Origin: Rhizobium terricola
GTDB lineage: Bacteria; Pseudomonadota; Alphaproteobacteria; Rhizobiales; Rhizobiaceae
DNA length: 64,000 bases
NCBI RefSeq assembly: GCF_012927355.1
Contig: NZ_JABBGK010000002.1
Location: 1 to 64,000 of the forward strand
Direction of reading: 5' to 3'
A program made the position numbers and the translations under genes. The stretch's first letter is position 1. Every line of letters starts with the position of its first letter. Shown here in pieces: positions 23,719 through 32,029 of this stretch. The notes beneath the pieces were generated by a model. It did no database searches, was not told the origin of the DNA, and was given only the letters and a program-made list of their open reading frames with translations.

Positions 23719-25089
23719 ATGCTGAAGCGGCGGGTCTTTCTGGGCGGGCTGGCAAGCTTTTCGGCGATCGGCCGGGCAGCGGCGGACGGTGCCGACGCAA
23801 GCCTGCAGCCGATTGCCGCGGACCTGCGCGGCGCGCTCGACGCCCAGTCGGCGGGCGTGGTGCCGGGCGCCTCCGACAACCAGAGCCGCAAGCTGCAAGC
23901 GCTGCTCGATGCCGCGGCAGCCAGCGGACAGCCGGTCTTCCTGCCGGCCGGCACCTACGAAGTCTCCAATCTCGACCTGCCCGACGGCACGAGGCTTTCC
24001 GGCGTGCCGGGCGCGACGCGGCTCGCCTATGGCGGCGACGGCCACCTCGTGTCGGCGCGCGAGGCGCGGCACATCTCGATCAGCGGCATCACGCTCGACG
24101 GAGCCAATCGCTGGCTCGGCGACTATGCCGATGCGCTGATCGGCTTTCGCGGCGTCGACGAGGTGCTCATCACCGACTGCGAGATCGTCGGCAGCCGCAA
24201 GCACGGCCTGCAGCTGGAGCGTTCGGGCGGCCGGATCAGCGGTTGCCGGATCACGGGCGCGGCCAATGCCGGCCTGATGGCGATCGAGACGAAAGCGCTG
24301 GCGATCCGGGACAACGATGTTTCCGACTGCGGCAATGGCGGCATTCTTGTGCATCGCTGGACCAAGGGCGAGGACGGCGCGATGGTGACCGGCAACCGCG
24401 TTTCGCGGATCGGCGCCAAGGACGGCGGCACCGGGCAGAACGGCAACGGCATCAACCTCTTCCGCGCCGACAACGTCATGGTGTCGGGCAATCATGTTTC
24501 GGCTTGCGCCTTTTCGGCGATCCGCGCCAACTCCGCCTCCAACGCGACGATCAGCGGCAACCAGTGTTTTTCCTCCGGGGAGACGGCGATCTATGCCGAA
24601 TTCTCCTTCGAGGGCGCGCTGATCGCCGACAATCTGGTGGATGGCGCCGCCAACGGCATCCTCGTCGTCAATCTCGACCAGGGCGGCCGCCTTTCGACCG
24701 TTTCCGGCAATATCGTGCGCAACCTGAAGCGCGAAGGCCCTTACGTCCATGACGGCGCCGGTTTCGGGTTCGGCATCGCCGTGGAGGCCGACACCGTCGT
24801 CACCGGAAACGTCGTGGAGAATGCGCCGAAATGGGGCCTGATGCTCGGCTGGGGGCCTTATCTGCGCAACGTGGTGGCAAGCGCCAACATCATCCGCCGC
24901 GCCCCTGTCGGAATCGCCGTTTCGGTGGTCGACGGCGCCGGCGCGGCGTTGATCTCCGGCAACCTCTTCAGCGAGACGACGGACGGGGCGATCGTCGGCT
25001 TTCGCTGGAACGACAAGGCGACCGGCGAACTGATCGACGGCGGGGACGCGTTCGACCACCTGACGATCGCGGGAAACCGGCACGGCTGA
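23719..25089 (+). CDS. TIGR03808-type Tat-exported beta-helix protein
   Basis: A 456-residue periplasmic protein. The start LKRRVFLGGLASFSAIG is a Tat signal (RR followed by FLGG). The rest forms a right-handed parallel beta-helix of repeated rungs (ISISGITLDGANR, VLITDCEIVGSR, GRISGCRITGAANAGLM, AMVTGNRVSRIG, NATISGNQCFSS and so on), like pectate-lyase or NosD-type carbohydrate proteins. This matches the rhizobial family named for a Tat signal plus repeats. The rungs of the conserved core contain a recurring GI/GL-x-V pattern. Likely acts on, or binds, a polysaccharide, but the activity is unknown. Confidence 0.85.
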   Translation: MLKRRVFLGGLASFSAIGRAAADGADASLQPIAADLRGALDAQSAGVVPGASDNQSRKLQALLDAAAASGQPVFLPAGTYEVSNLDLPDGTRLSGVPGATRLAYGGDGHLVSAREARHISISGITLDGANRWLGDYADALIGFRGVDEVLITDCEIVGSRKHGLQLERSGGRISGCRITGAANAGLMAIETKALAIRDNDVSDCGNGGILVHRWTKGEDGAMVTGNRVSRIGAKDGGTGQNGNGINLFRADNVMVSGNHVSACAFSAIRANSASNATISGNQCFSSGETAIYAEFSFEGALIADNLVDGAANGILVVNLDQGGRLSTVSGNIVRNLKREGPYVHDGAGFGFGIAVEADTVVTGNVVENAPKWGLMLGWGPYLRNVVASANIIRRAPVGIAVSVVDGAGAALISGNLFSETTDGAIVGFRWNDKATGELIDGGDAFDHLTIAGNRHG

Positions 25090-25185
25090 GCCAAGAAGAC
25101 GATCAACGCCAATGCTTCACCCCAAATGATCATACATAGTTATTTTAGGATCACCGTAACAACTACTTAAGACCGGCGTGTTTAG

Positions 25186-27045
25186 ATGGTGGCTCATGTA
25201 ACCGCGCGTGCTGCCATGCTGACAAGACTGCAGAACAAGATCCTCGAAATGATTGCCACGGGCGTTCCGCTCGACGAAACGGTGGATCTGTTGTGCCGCA
25301 CCGTCGAGGAGATGGATCCGGACGTAATCTGCTCTGTTCTCGGGCTCGATCAACAAAACAGGCTCCGTCACCTCGCCGGCCCGTCCCTGCCTTCTGTATA
25401 TTCAGCAGCGATCGACGGCATCGCGATCGGTCCCGGCGTCGGGTCCTGCGGCACGGCGGCTTTTACCGGAGAGCCGGTGACCGTCACCGACATCGCCACC
25501 CATCCCTACTGGGCACCCTACAAGCAACTCGCTCTGCCGCTCGGACTTGCCGCCTGCTGGTCCTCCCCGATTCTCGCCTCGGGCAAGGTGCTCGGCACAT
25601 TCGCCTTTTATTTCCGCACACCGCGCGGGCCGACCGAGACCGAACAGAAGATCGTCGCGGCCTGCGTGCACCTCTGCGCGATCGCCCTCGAGCGCGACCA
25701 GCGCGTCGCCGAGCGGCGCCGGCTTGCCGAGACCGACGCGCTGACCCAGCTGCCCAATCGCAGCCGGTTCAACGATATGGTCGCCATGCAAGGCGAAAGC
25801 GACTGTCCCTGGGGCATCATCCTCGGCGACGTCGACAATCTGAAGCTGGTGAACGACACCTTCGGGCACAGGGCCGGCGACGACCTGATCCGCACGGTAG
25901 CATCGCGCATCGCCATCGCGGCGGAGCCGGGCGTGAGCTTCCGGCTCGGCGGCGACGAATTTGCGATCGTCGTGGTCGGGGAGGACAGCCAGGATCTTGC
26001 CGGGATCGCCGCCCGCGTGCTCGAAGCGATCAAGGCGCCGTGCACCTGCGCCGAACAGGTCATCTATCCGTCGCTGACGCTCGGCGGCGCCGTGGCCGGG
26101 AAGAACGACAACCCCGAACAGGTGCGGCAGAACGCCGACTATGCGCTCTACCACGCCAAGGAACGGGCACGCGGCAGCTTCATCCAGTTCGTGCCCGGCC
26201 TCGGCACGGCGATCGTCAAGCGGTTCCGGGCGATCCAGGACGTGACGGAAGCCCTCCGGGAAGGACGGATCGAGGCCTATTACCAGCCGATCGTCGATTT
26301 CGCGACCGGACAGGTCGCGAGCCTCGAGGCGCTCTGCCGGATGAGGACGCGCAGCGGCGACATGCTGGCCGCCGCGCATTTCCACGAAGCGACCAAGGAT
26401 GCCAACATCGCCTTCGAACTGACCCGCCGGATGCTCAACATCGTCGCGGCGGACATGCGGCGATGGGTCGATGACGGGCTCGACTTCGGGCGGGTCAGCA
26501 TCAACCTGGCCGCTGCCGACTTCTATCGCGCCGGGCTCACCGACCGGGTAGCCGCCTGCTTCGCCGAGGCGGGCGTGCCGTTGAAGAGTGTCACGCTCGA
26601 AGTCACCGAAAGCGTCTATCTCGACCAACGCGACCAGATCGTCGCCGATCAGATCCAGCAGTTGCGGGCCGCCGGCATGAGCGTCGCGCTCGACGATTTC
26701 GGCACCGGCTTCGCCTCGCTCACCCATCTGCTGACCGTACCGGTCGACATCATCAAGATCGACAAATGCTTCGTGCAGCGGATGATCAGCGACAAGGCCG
26801 GCTCCGTCATCATCAAGGGGCTGATCGACATCGCCCGCGGTCTCGGGATCCGCGTGGTGGCCGAAGGCGTCGAGACGGGCGAGCAGGCCGAGACGCTGCA
26901 CTGGCTCGGATGCACCTACGGCCAGGGTTTCCTCTATTCACGGGCGATCGACCGCGCGTCCATGACGACGCTCCTCAAGGAGCGCCGCACTCTCGGAACC
27001 CCGCTCGGCTCTGCGGCCAACGCGCCGCTCAGCATCGCCGGCTGA
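25186..27045 (+). CDS. GAF-GGDEF-EAL cyclic-di-GMP protein
   Basis: A 619-residue bifunctional-looking signalling protein. A GAF domain occupies about residues 10-165 (VGSCGTAAFTGEPVTVTDI). The GGDEF domain (about 180-340) has an intact FRLGGDEFAIV signature but no RxxD inhibitory site at the usual distance. The EAL domain (about 350-600) has SLEALCRM, the DDFGTGFASL motif and VVAEGVE, with catalytic residues apparently intact. It may therefore make or degrade c-di-GMP in response to a GAF ligand. Translation start support is weak (no strong ribosome site before 25186). Confidence 0.93.
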   Translation: MVAHVTARAAMLTRLQNKILEMIATGVPLDETVDLLCRTVEEMDPDVICSVLGLDQQNRLRHLAGPSLPSVYSAAIDGIAIGPGVGSCGTAAFTGEPVTVTDIATHPYWAPYKQLALPLGLAACWSSPILASGKVLGTFAFYFRTPRGPTETEQKIVAACVHLCAIALERDQRVAERRRLAETDALTQLPNRSRFNDMVAMQGESDCPWGIILGDVDNLKLVNDTFGHRAGDDLIRTVASRIAIAAEPGVSFRLGGDEFAIVVVGEDSQDLAGIAARVLEAIKAPCTCAEQVIYPSLTLGGAVAGKNDNPEQVRQNADYALYHAKERARGSFIQFVPGLGTAIVKRFRAIQDVTEALREGRIEAYYQPIVDFATGQVASLEALCRMRTRSGDMLAAAHFHEATKDANIAFELTRRMLNIVAADMRRWVDDGLDFGRVSINLAAADFYRAGLTDRVAACFAEAGVPLKSVTLEVTESVYLDQRDQIVADQIQQLRAAGMSVALDDFGTGFASLTHLLTVPVDIIKIDKCFVQRMISDKAGSVIIKGLIDIARGLGIRVVAEGVETGEQAETLHWLGCTYGQGFLYSRAIDRASMTTLLKERRTLGTPLGSAANAPLSIAG

Positions 27046-27062
27046 CGCGGCCGGCCTGCCGA

Positions 27063-27971
27063 TCAGCATCCTTCCAGTGTGCGCCCTATTGCCTCCCGAA
27101 CCGCGACTAGGTGCGTGAAGAGCGCGACATGGTCGCCGCCGGGCAGTGCCAGCAGTTCCGCCCTTTCGAGACGATCGCGAACCTCCCGCGCATGCGAGAA
27201 GGGCACGACGCGATCGGAGGTTCCGTGGATCACCAGGACGGGTGCCGCCACCCTGTCGATCGGCAGGCGATCGATCGCCGCGCAGTTGGCCGTATCATTG
27301 ACCAATCCGGGCATGCGACGGTCGAGCCGGCTCATGGTCGAGCGCTGCAGGGCGCGGATCAGCGGACCGGCCTGCGGGTCGGCAAGCGTGCGCCGGCAAA
27401 GCGCGTCGTCGCCGATCGACTGACGGATCGCCGGCCCGGGCGCAAAGCGGCCGATCGCCGCCATCAGCCAGCGGACCGGTGCATGGCGGGCCATCCGCAC
27501 CATGCTGTCGAAGCGGGCCCGATATTCCGGCGGAACGGCAAGCGTGCCGGTGCAGCAGGAGACGAGGATCAAGGCGCGGCATTTGCCGGGATGGCGGACA
27601 GCGAACTGGATCGCAGCCGGGCCGCCGCCCGAAACGGCGATCACGTCGACCGTGTCGATGCCGAGCCGGTCGATCAGCGCGGCCAGGAGATCGGCCTGGG
27701 CTTCGGGGGTTACGGCGGTTTCGAGTGGGGTGCCGAGATAGCCGGGACGCGACGGCGCGAGGATTCGCCGCGATGACCAGTCGGACAGCCCGGCCATCGC
27801 CAAAAGCAGCGCCTGGTCCCAGCCGCCGAGCGCACCATGCAGGGCCAGCAAGACCTCGCCCTCCCCGACATCGGCATATTCGAGGCGGCCGGCCGGAAGG
27901 TCGACCGATCGCGGACGCACGGCATCAAGCCTCGCCTGGACCGGCAAGACGGCAATGGAGCGTTTGCGCAT
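27063..27971 (-). CDS. Alpha/beta hydrolase with atypical nucleophile elbow
   Basis: A 302-residue alpha/beta-fold hydrolase. The oxyanion region LALHGALGGWDQ, the lid and the His region GGDHVALFTH are clear. The nucleophile elbow reads AVSGGGPAA, so alanine replaces the first glycine of G-x-S-x-G; Ser is kept. The substrate is not evident. Its ATG lies 3 bp after the stop of the DUF2087 gene, so the two form a tight operon on the minus strand. Confidence 0.87.
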   Translation of the reverse strand: MRKRSIAVLPVQARLDAVRPRSVDLPAGRLEYADVGEGEVLLALHGALGGWDQALLLAMAGLSDWSSRRILAPSRPGYLGTPLETAVTPEAQADLLAALIDRLGIDTVDVIAVSGGGPAAIQFAVRHPGKCRALILVSCCTGTLAVPPEYRARFDSMVRMARHAPVRWLMAAIGRFAPGPAIRQSIGDDALCRRTLADPQAGPLIRALQRSTMSRLDRRMPGLVNDTANCAAIDRLPIDRVAAPVLVIHGTSDRVVPFSHAREVRDRLERAELLALPGGDHVALFTHLVAVREAIGRTLEGC

Positions 27972-27974
27972 GGA

Positions 27975-28547
27975 TCAGCCCCCGGCGCCTTCGACCGACA
28001 TGTCCGTGGTCGCCGGTGGCGCATCACGGCGGATCAGCGCCAGCGCATCCGGCGGGGGTCTGCGCTCGACGCGGCGATAGCTGCGGCAATCGGCCGTGCG
28101 CGAGAGGAGACCGAGATTGACCATTTCGCGGCGGATCAGCGCGTGATCGCCGAAGGCATGGCGGCGCTTCAGGATGGCGTTGACCTCGGGCTCGTTCATC
28201 TCGGCATCGGCCGGGAAGACGGACCAGAGCTTCCACAGGCAGAGCTGCTGGAGATTGGTGCGCCCCGGCCAGCGGAGCAATATGCCCGACGCGTCGAAAC
28301 AGCGCGCGGCGGCCTCGACGCGGCGGAAATCCACCGCCGCTTCCGGTTCGACCGGGGTCGTCAGCCGGGTTTCGGCGGCGCGCGAGGCCTTCAGGTGCTG
28401 GTAGTTTCGAAATCCCGCCGCGCGCGACAGGATATTCAGGATCTCGACATGGCCCGGCTTCTCGCCCTTCGAATCGAGTTCCCGCTTGATGGACCTGGCC
28501 AGCGCCGAGAGATCGGGCGCTTCATAGCTGTTGATGATACGCGACAT
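27975..28547 (-). CDS. DUF2087 domain protein
   Basis: A 190-residue protein. The C-terminal DUF2087 segment (about 100-170) is plain: WPGRTNLQQLCLWKLWSVFP, NEPEVNAILKRRHAFGDHALIRREMVNLGLL and CRSYRRV, a winged-helix-like domain. The N-terminal part (MSRIINSYEAPDLSALARSIK; AAGFRNYQHLKA) looks like a small helical domain found in toxin-linked or regulatory proteins. A GAGGAAG before ATG 28547 fixes the start. It is followed at once by the hydrolase gene; it may be a regulator, but that is a guess. Confidence 0.82.
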   Translation of the reverse strand: MSRIINSYEAPDLSALARSIKRELDSKGEKPGHVEILNILSRAAGFRNYQHLKASRAAETRLTTPVEPEAAVDFRRVEAAARCFDASGILLRWPGRTNLQQLCLWKLWSVFPADAEMNEPEVNAILKRRHAFGDHALIRREMVNLGLLSRTADCRSYRRVERRPPPDALALIRRDAPPATTDMSVEGAGG

Positions 28548-28853
28548 CGTCACTTCCTCGATATCGTGCCCTGGCGAACCAGAAAAGCCGGTGGTCACCG
28601 TCTTCCGACCGGACACGAGAAAAGTGGCTGTCGGTTTTCTCAAAGAAGTCAGGTTTAGCTCCCCTCATCGGGGCGGTGACGCCTGGGTGAACTGCAGACC
28701 CATGTCGCCGGGTTTAAGTTCTTGTGGCCTTCTCGTCAAGTTTCGTGGGCGCCGGCCATCAGGGAAATTCATGGCCGGATCACGCCGGCGCGGCTTTTCA
28801 TCATCGCCGGCCCCGACTAGCCTTCGGCCAAATCAAACGAGGAGGCAGTCATC
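28548..28853. other. 306-bp gap with no gene seen
   Basis: This divergent region between the DUF2087 gene and the glutathione transferase gene has no convincing ORF, hairpin or repeat. It presumably carries promoters in both directions. An AGGAGG lies 11 bp before the downstream ATG. Confidence 0.5.
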
Positions 28854-29513
28854 ATGCTGAAGATCTACGGCGTCTACAAATCACGCGCGACGCGCACCTT
28901 CTGGCTGGCCGGCGAACTGGGGCTCGCCTTCGAGCACGTCCCGGTGATCCAGGCCTACAAGCTCGACGACCCTTATGCGCCGGGCGTGCGGCTCAACACG
29001 CGCTCGCCGGAATACCTCGCCGTCAATCCGATGGGGGCGATCCCGGCGATCGACGACGACGGGCTGAAGCTTCATGAAAGCATGGCGATCAACCTCTATC
29101 TCGCCAAGAAGGCGGGCGGGCCACTGGCGCCGAAGGACCTCGCCGAAGACGCGCTGATGACGCAGATTTCCTTCTTCGCGGCGACAGAGATGGAGGCGAA
29201 TGCCCTGAAAATCTCGCAGTCCAACGCGCAGGGACGGCTTTCGAGCGAGGCGGGCCAGGCCGAGGCGGAAGCGATCGCGCGGCTGCTGAAGCGGCCGTTC
29301 GGGGTGCTGGAACAGCATTTTGCCGGCGCCGACTACGCGGTCGGTGGCCGCTTCACCGTCGCCGACATCAACCTCGCCGAGGTGGTGCGCTACGCCCAGC
29401 CCTACCAGCCGGCGCTCGCCCCCTTCCCGCATCTTTCCGCCTGGCTCGACCGCTGCCAGGCGCGCCCCGCCTTCAAGGCCATGTGGGAAACCCGGCTCGC
29501 CGAACAGGAGTAA
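28854..29513 (+). CDS. Glutathione S-transferase family protein
   Basis: A 219-residue cytosolic GST. The N-terminal thioredoxin-like half (about 1-80) has YKSRATRTFWLAGELGL, the cis-Pro NPMGAIPAI and LHESMAINLYLA (glutathione-binding Glu-Ser). The C-terminal all-helical half includes YAVGGRFTVADINLAEV (the N-capping box) and a final PAFKAMWE. Ser or Thr in the first helix is the likely catalytic group. The substrate is not predictable. Confidence 0.92.
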   Translation: MLKIYGVYKSRATRTFWLAGELGLAFEHVPVIQAYKLDDPYAPGVRLNTRSPEYLAVNPMGAIPAIDDDGLKLHESMAINLYLAKKAGGPLAPKDLAEDALMTQISFFAATEMEANALKISQSNAQGRLSSEAGQAEAEAIARLLKRPFGVLEQHFAGADYAVGGRFTVADINLAEVVRYAQPYQPALAPFPHLSAWLDRCQARPAFKAMWETRLAEQE

Positions 29514-29557
29514 GCGCGGGGCAGCGGTGGCCCGCTCGTCGGCCTGTTCTTCCCCGT

Positions 29558-29974
29558 CCCTCATCCGCCTGCCGGCACCTTCTCCCCGTCCTGACGGGGA
29601 GAAGGAACAAGCGGCACCGCGTGGGCGTCCCCCTCACCAACAAAATCTACGACTTGGCTTTGCCAAGACCGTGATTTTGTATCCTCTCCCTCATGGGGAG
29701 AGGAGCGGTTTCCGCATCCCCGGCGCCTCTTCTCCCCCCGAGGGAGAAGAAGGGAAATCGGCATCCTGGCTTTGCCCAAGTGCCAGATTCCCCCGACGAG
29801 GGGGCAGTTCTTCGGACAGAACAGCCGGGGCCGCAAGCCATCCTTTGTCCGTGTCGCGCCCCTCATCCGCCGGCCGGCACCTTCTCCCCATAATGATGGG
29901 GTGAAGGAACGAGAGGCACCGCCTTGGCCGTCCCCTCTCCCCGTTCACGGGGAGAGGGTCAGGGTGAGGGGCAA
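29558..29974. repeat. Mosaic of family A repeats in a 550-bp gene-free gap
   Basis: Two blocks begin CCCTCATCCGCC-GCCGGCACCTTCTCCCC (29558 and 29859) and contain the ACGGGGAGAAGGAACAAGCGGCACCG unit; the second closes with CTCTCCCC..GGGGAGAGGGTCAGGGTGAGGGGCAAG. Between them lie further stems (CCTCTCCCTCATGGGGAGAGG, CTTCTCCCCCCGAGGGAGAAG, CCCCCGACGAGGGGG). The gap from 29514 to 30064 is wholly such sequence, with partial copies to 30040, and no gene. Confidence 0.75.
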
Positions 29975-30064
29975 GCACCGCTCCCGGTCGGTCAGGGTGC
30001 GGGGCAAGGCTGGCCCCTTCAATGAGTGTGAGGGGCAAGAGGCAATGCGCCTGAAGACATTGCC

Positions 30065-30421
30065 TTACGCGCAGCCCGGCACGTCCTCCAGCCGGTACCA
30101 CACCGGAATGCCGCGTTCGGTGGCGATGCGGACGTCGTTGTCGGCGCCCTTGGAGGCACCGGGCAGGCGAAGGACCCCCTCGCACAATTGCAGCAGGCGT
30201 CCGGCGACCGGGTGAAAGATCTCCTCGTAGAGATCGTCGCCGACCGTCTGTCCGCCGGCCGCGTGCCAGATCGGCAGCGCCACCCACTCGCCGATCATCG
30301 GCACATGCCCGGCCTTGAACAGGGCATGGGACGGCGCCTCGAGCCGTTTGAGGTTCTCGGCCATCTTGGCCGGATCATCGCCGGTGCCGGAACGGTAGGG
30401 CCCTGCAATCAGGATAAGCAT
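30065..30421 (-). CDS. DUF4406 nucleoside-deoxyribosyltransferase-like protein
   Basis: A 118-residue protein starting MLILIAGPYRSGT, the DUF4406/NDT-like Rossmann pattern, with further HAGHVPMIGEW-like, EEIFHPVAGRLLQLCEGVLRLPGAS and ATERGIPVW segments. Relatives cleave or transfer nucleoside bases, but this branch is poorly known. GGAG is 8 bp before ATG 30421 and only 2 bp before the outer ATG at 30427, so the inner start is preferred. It is divergent from the DeoR gene and may be its target. Confidence 0.8.
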   Translation of the reverse strand: MLILIAGPYRSGTGDDPAKMAENLKRLEAPSHALFKAGHVPMIGEWVALPIWHAAGGQTVGDDLYEEIFHPVAGRLLQLCEGVLRLPGASKGADNDVRIATERGIPVWYRLEDVPGCA

Positions 30422-30549
30422 CGTCATTTCTCCATTTTTTCTCATGCCCGCTTCCTGCAGGCCGCACGATTTTGCGTGTTTTTGCTGGAATGTCGACTCA
30501 ATTCGCGTATTATCGTGAACAATCCAGAACAAACGTGCAGGAACATGCA

Positions 30550-31302
30550 ATGCTCGGCAGCCAACGCAGGACGCATATTCTCGAAACCCTGAAGCGGGAG
30601 GGACAGGCGCTGGCGGGCGTGCTGGCGCGCGAACTCGACGTCTCGGAGGACACGATCCGCCGCGACATGCGCGACATGGCGGCCAACGGGCTGATCAAAC
30701 GCGTGCATGGCGGCGCCCTACCGGTGTCGCCGGAGCTTCCGGACTTCACCGCCCGGCGCAGCGTGGCGAGCGCGGAGAAGGCGGCGCTGGGCGCGCGCGC
30801 GGCGGCACTGGTGAAGCCCGGACAGATGGTTTTCCTCGACGGCGGCACGACCACGGCGGAGATCGCCCGTCAGCTGCCGCGCGGCATGGCGCTGACCGTC
30901 GCCACCCATTCGCCGACGATCGCGAGCGAATTCGAGCACCGGCCGGAGGTCGAGGTGATCCTGATCGGCGGGCGGCTCTACAAGCATTCGATGGTGGCGG
31001 TCGGCGCGCAGGCGATGGCCGCGATCGACACGATCCGCCCGGACATCTTCTTCCTCGGCGTGACCGCCGTTCACCCCGGGCTCGGGCTGACCACCGGCGA
31101 TTTCGAGGAGGCGGCGATCAAGCGGCATATCCTTCAGGCGAGCGCCGAAGCCTATGTCCCCGTCACCGAAGAAAAGATCGACGCGATCTCCCCCTGCCGC
31201 ATCGCCCCGATCGAGGCGATCGCCGGGCTGATCGTGCCGGCCGGGATCGACGAGGAGCGGCTTTCGCCCTATCGCGAGGCGGGGGTGACGGTGGTGGCGT
31301 GA
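30550..31302 (+). CDS. DeoR-family transcriptional regulator
   Basis: A 250-residue repressor of the sugar/polyol type. The helix-turn-helix is visible at about 20-55 (VLARELDVSEDTIRRDMRDM), followed by the sugar-phosphate-isomerase-like fold (LDGGTTTAEIARQL, LIGGRLYKHSMVAVG, DIFFLGVTAVHPGLG). ATG 30550 matches the family start; the frame to 30472 is ignored. The last 17 codons or so (IDEERLSPYREAGVTVVA) are duplicated at 33541. No sugar operon is nearby; the divergent DUF4406 gene is the only close target. Confidence 0.9.
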   Translation: MLGSQRRTHILETLKREGQALAGVLARELDVSEDTIRRDMRDMAANGLIKRVHGGALPVSPELPDFTARRSVASAEKAALGARAAALVKPGQMVFLDGGTTTAEIARQLPRGMALTVATHSPTIASEFEHRPEVEVILIGGRLYKHSMVAVGAQAMAAIDTIRPDIFFLGVTAVHPGLGLTTGDFEEAAIKRHILQASAEAYVPVTEEKIDAISPCRIAPIEAIAGLIVPAGIDEERLSPYREAGVTVVA

Positions 31303-31303
31303 G
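31252..31303. repeat. Duplicated deoR tail, copy 1
   Basis: GAGGAGCGGCTTTCGCCCTA and the following TCGCGAGGCGGGGGTG are repeated identically at 33541, after which this copy has six extra bases (ACGGTG) before GTGGCGTGAG. This is the 3' end of the DeoR coding sequence. Confidence 0.9.
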
Positions 31304-31384
31304 AGGGTGGTCCGGCGATCAGGAATGGGGTGGCGGAGATCACGACGGGGGTGCCGTTTCGCCGACGGCGCTCATCGTGGGCGT

Positions 31385-31939
31385 TCAGCGCTCAACGATG
31401 CCATTCATGAATACGCCGACCAGATGCTTGATGCGCGCTTCGGCTGCGCTGTCCTGTTCGGTGGCGAGCGATATGGCGGTCGCCACGCAGACGACGTCGT
31501 TGAAGCTGATATCCGGTCGGACTGCGCCCGCCTCCTGGGCCGCCTGCAACAGCCGGGCCCCTTCCTCACTGGTTGCCAGACATCCGGGCGTTCCGATCCG
31601 CAGAACCACACCGAGGGACGCCGCGAATCCTCGATAGACATTTGAATATCGGACGAGTTCTTCCATGTAGGCCTTGAAGGCGCGTGCCGGGTCAAGATCA
31701 ACGACTCTGGCACGGCTCGTCTCGGCCAGAGCCAGGAAGCGGGCGCTATAGGCCGCGGCCAGAAGGTCTTCCCGACTCGGGAAGCGACGATAGAGCGTGC
31801 CTATCCCTACCCCGGCGCGCCGTGCCACCTCGTCCAATGAGACGCCGACGCCTCGCTCCATGAAGACGTCCTCGGCTGCAGCAAGGATCCGCTCCCTGTT
31901 GAGCTGCGCGTCGGCGCGCAATGGAATTTCGTCAGCCAA
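31385..31939 (-). CDS. TetR-family repressor of the adjacent SDR gene
   Basis: A 184-residue TetR repressor. The helix-turn-helix reads VSLDEVARRAGVGIGTLYRRFPSREDLLAA, followed by a variable ligand-binding domain. The start is taken as TTG 31939 (LADEIPLRADAQLNRERIL) with GAGG 7 bp upstream; the frame runs on through the operators and is not credible there. Divergent from an SDR oxidoreductase, with two TetR-type operators between; autoregulation is likely. Composition is less GC-rich at the operators. Confidence 0.9.
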   Translation of the reverse strand: MADEIPLRADAQLNRERILAAAEDVFMERGVGVSLDEVARRAGVGIGTLYRRFPSREDLLAAAYSARFLALAETSRARVVDLDPARAFKAYMEELVRYSNVYRGFAASLGVVLRIGTPGCLATSEEGARLLQAAQEAGAVRPDISFNDVVCVATAISLATEQDSAAEARIKHLVGVFMNGIVER

Positions 31940-31963
31940 ACAATCTGCCTCGCCATGTCTTGT

Positions 31964-32008
31964 AAGTGGAGGATATCTCCATATAATAAGTGGAGCAATC
32001 CTCCACTT
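31964..32008. promoter_or_regulatory. Twin TetR operators
   Basis: AAGTGGAG-N5-CTCCACTT (31988-32008) is a perfect 8-5-8 inverted repeat. A second site with the same geometry, AAGTGGAG-GATAT-CTCCATAT (31964-31984), has six of eight matches in the right arm. Their centres are 24 bp apart, just before both divergent genes. Confidence 0.85.
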
Positions 32009-32029
32009 AACACGAAAGCGAGCGATGAC

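Noticed and set aside
23533..25083. 516-codon frame opposite the Tat beta-helix protein
   Set aside because: Composition like other shadows; the plus-strand gene has a signal and clear repeats.
29558..29974. Possible CRISPR array, because of repeated units
   Set aside because: Units are palindromic, of irregular length and spacing, and not separated by unique spacers; no cas genes in the window.
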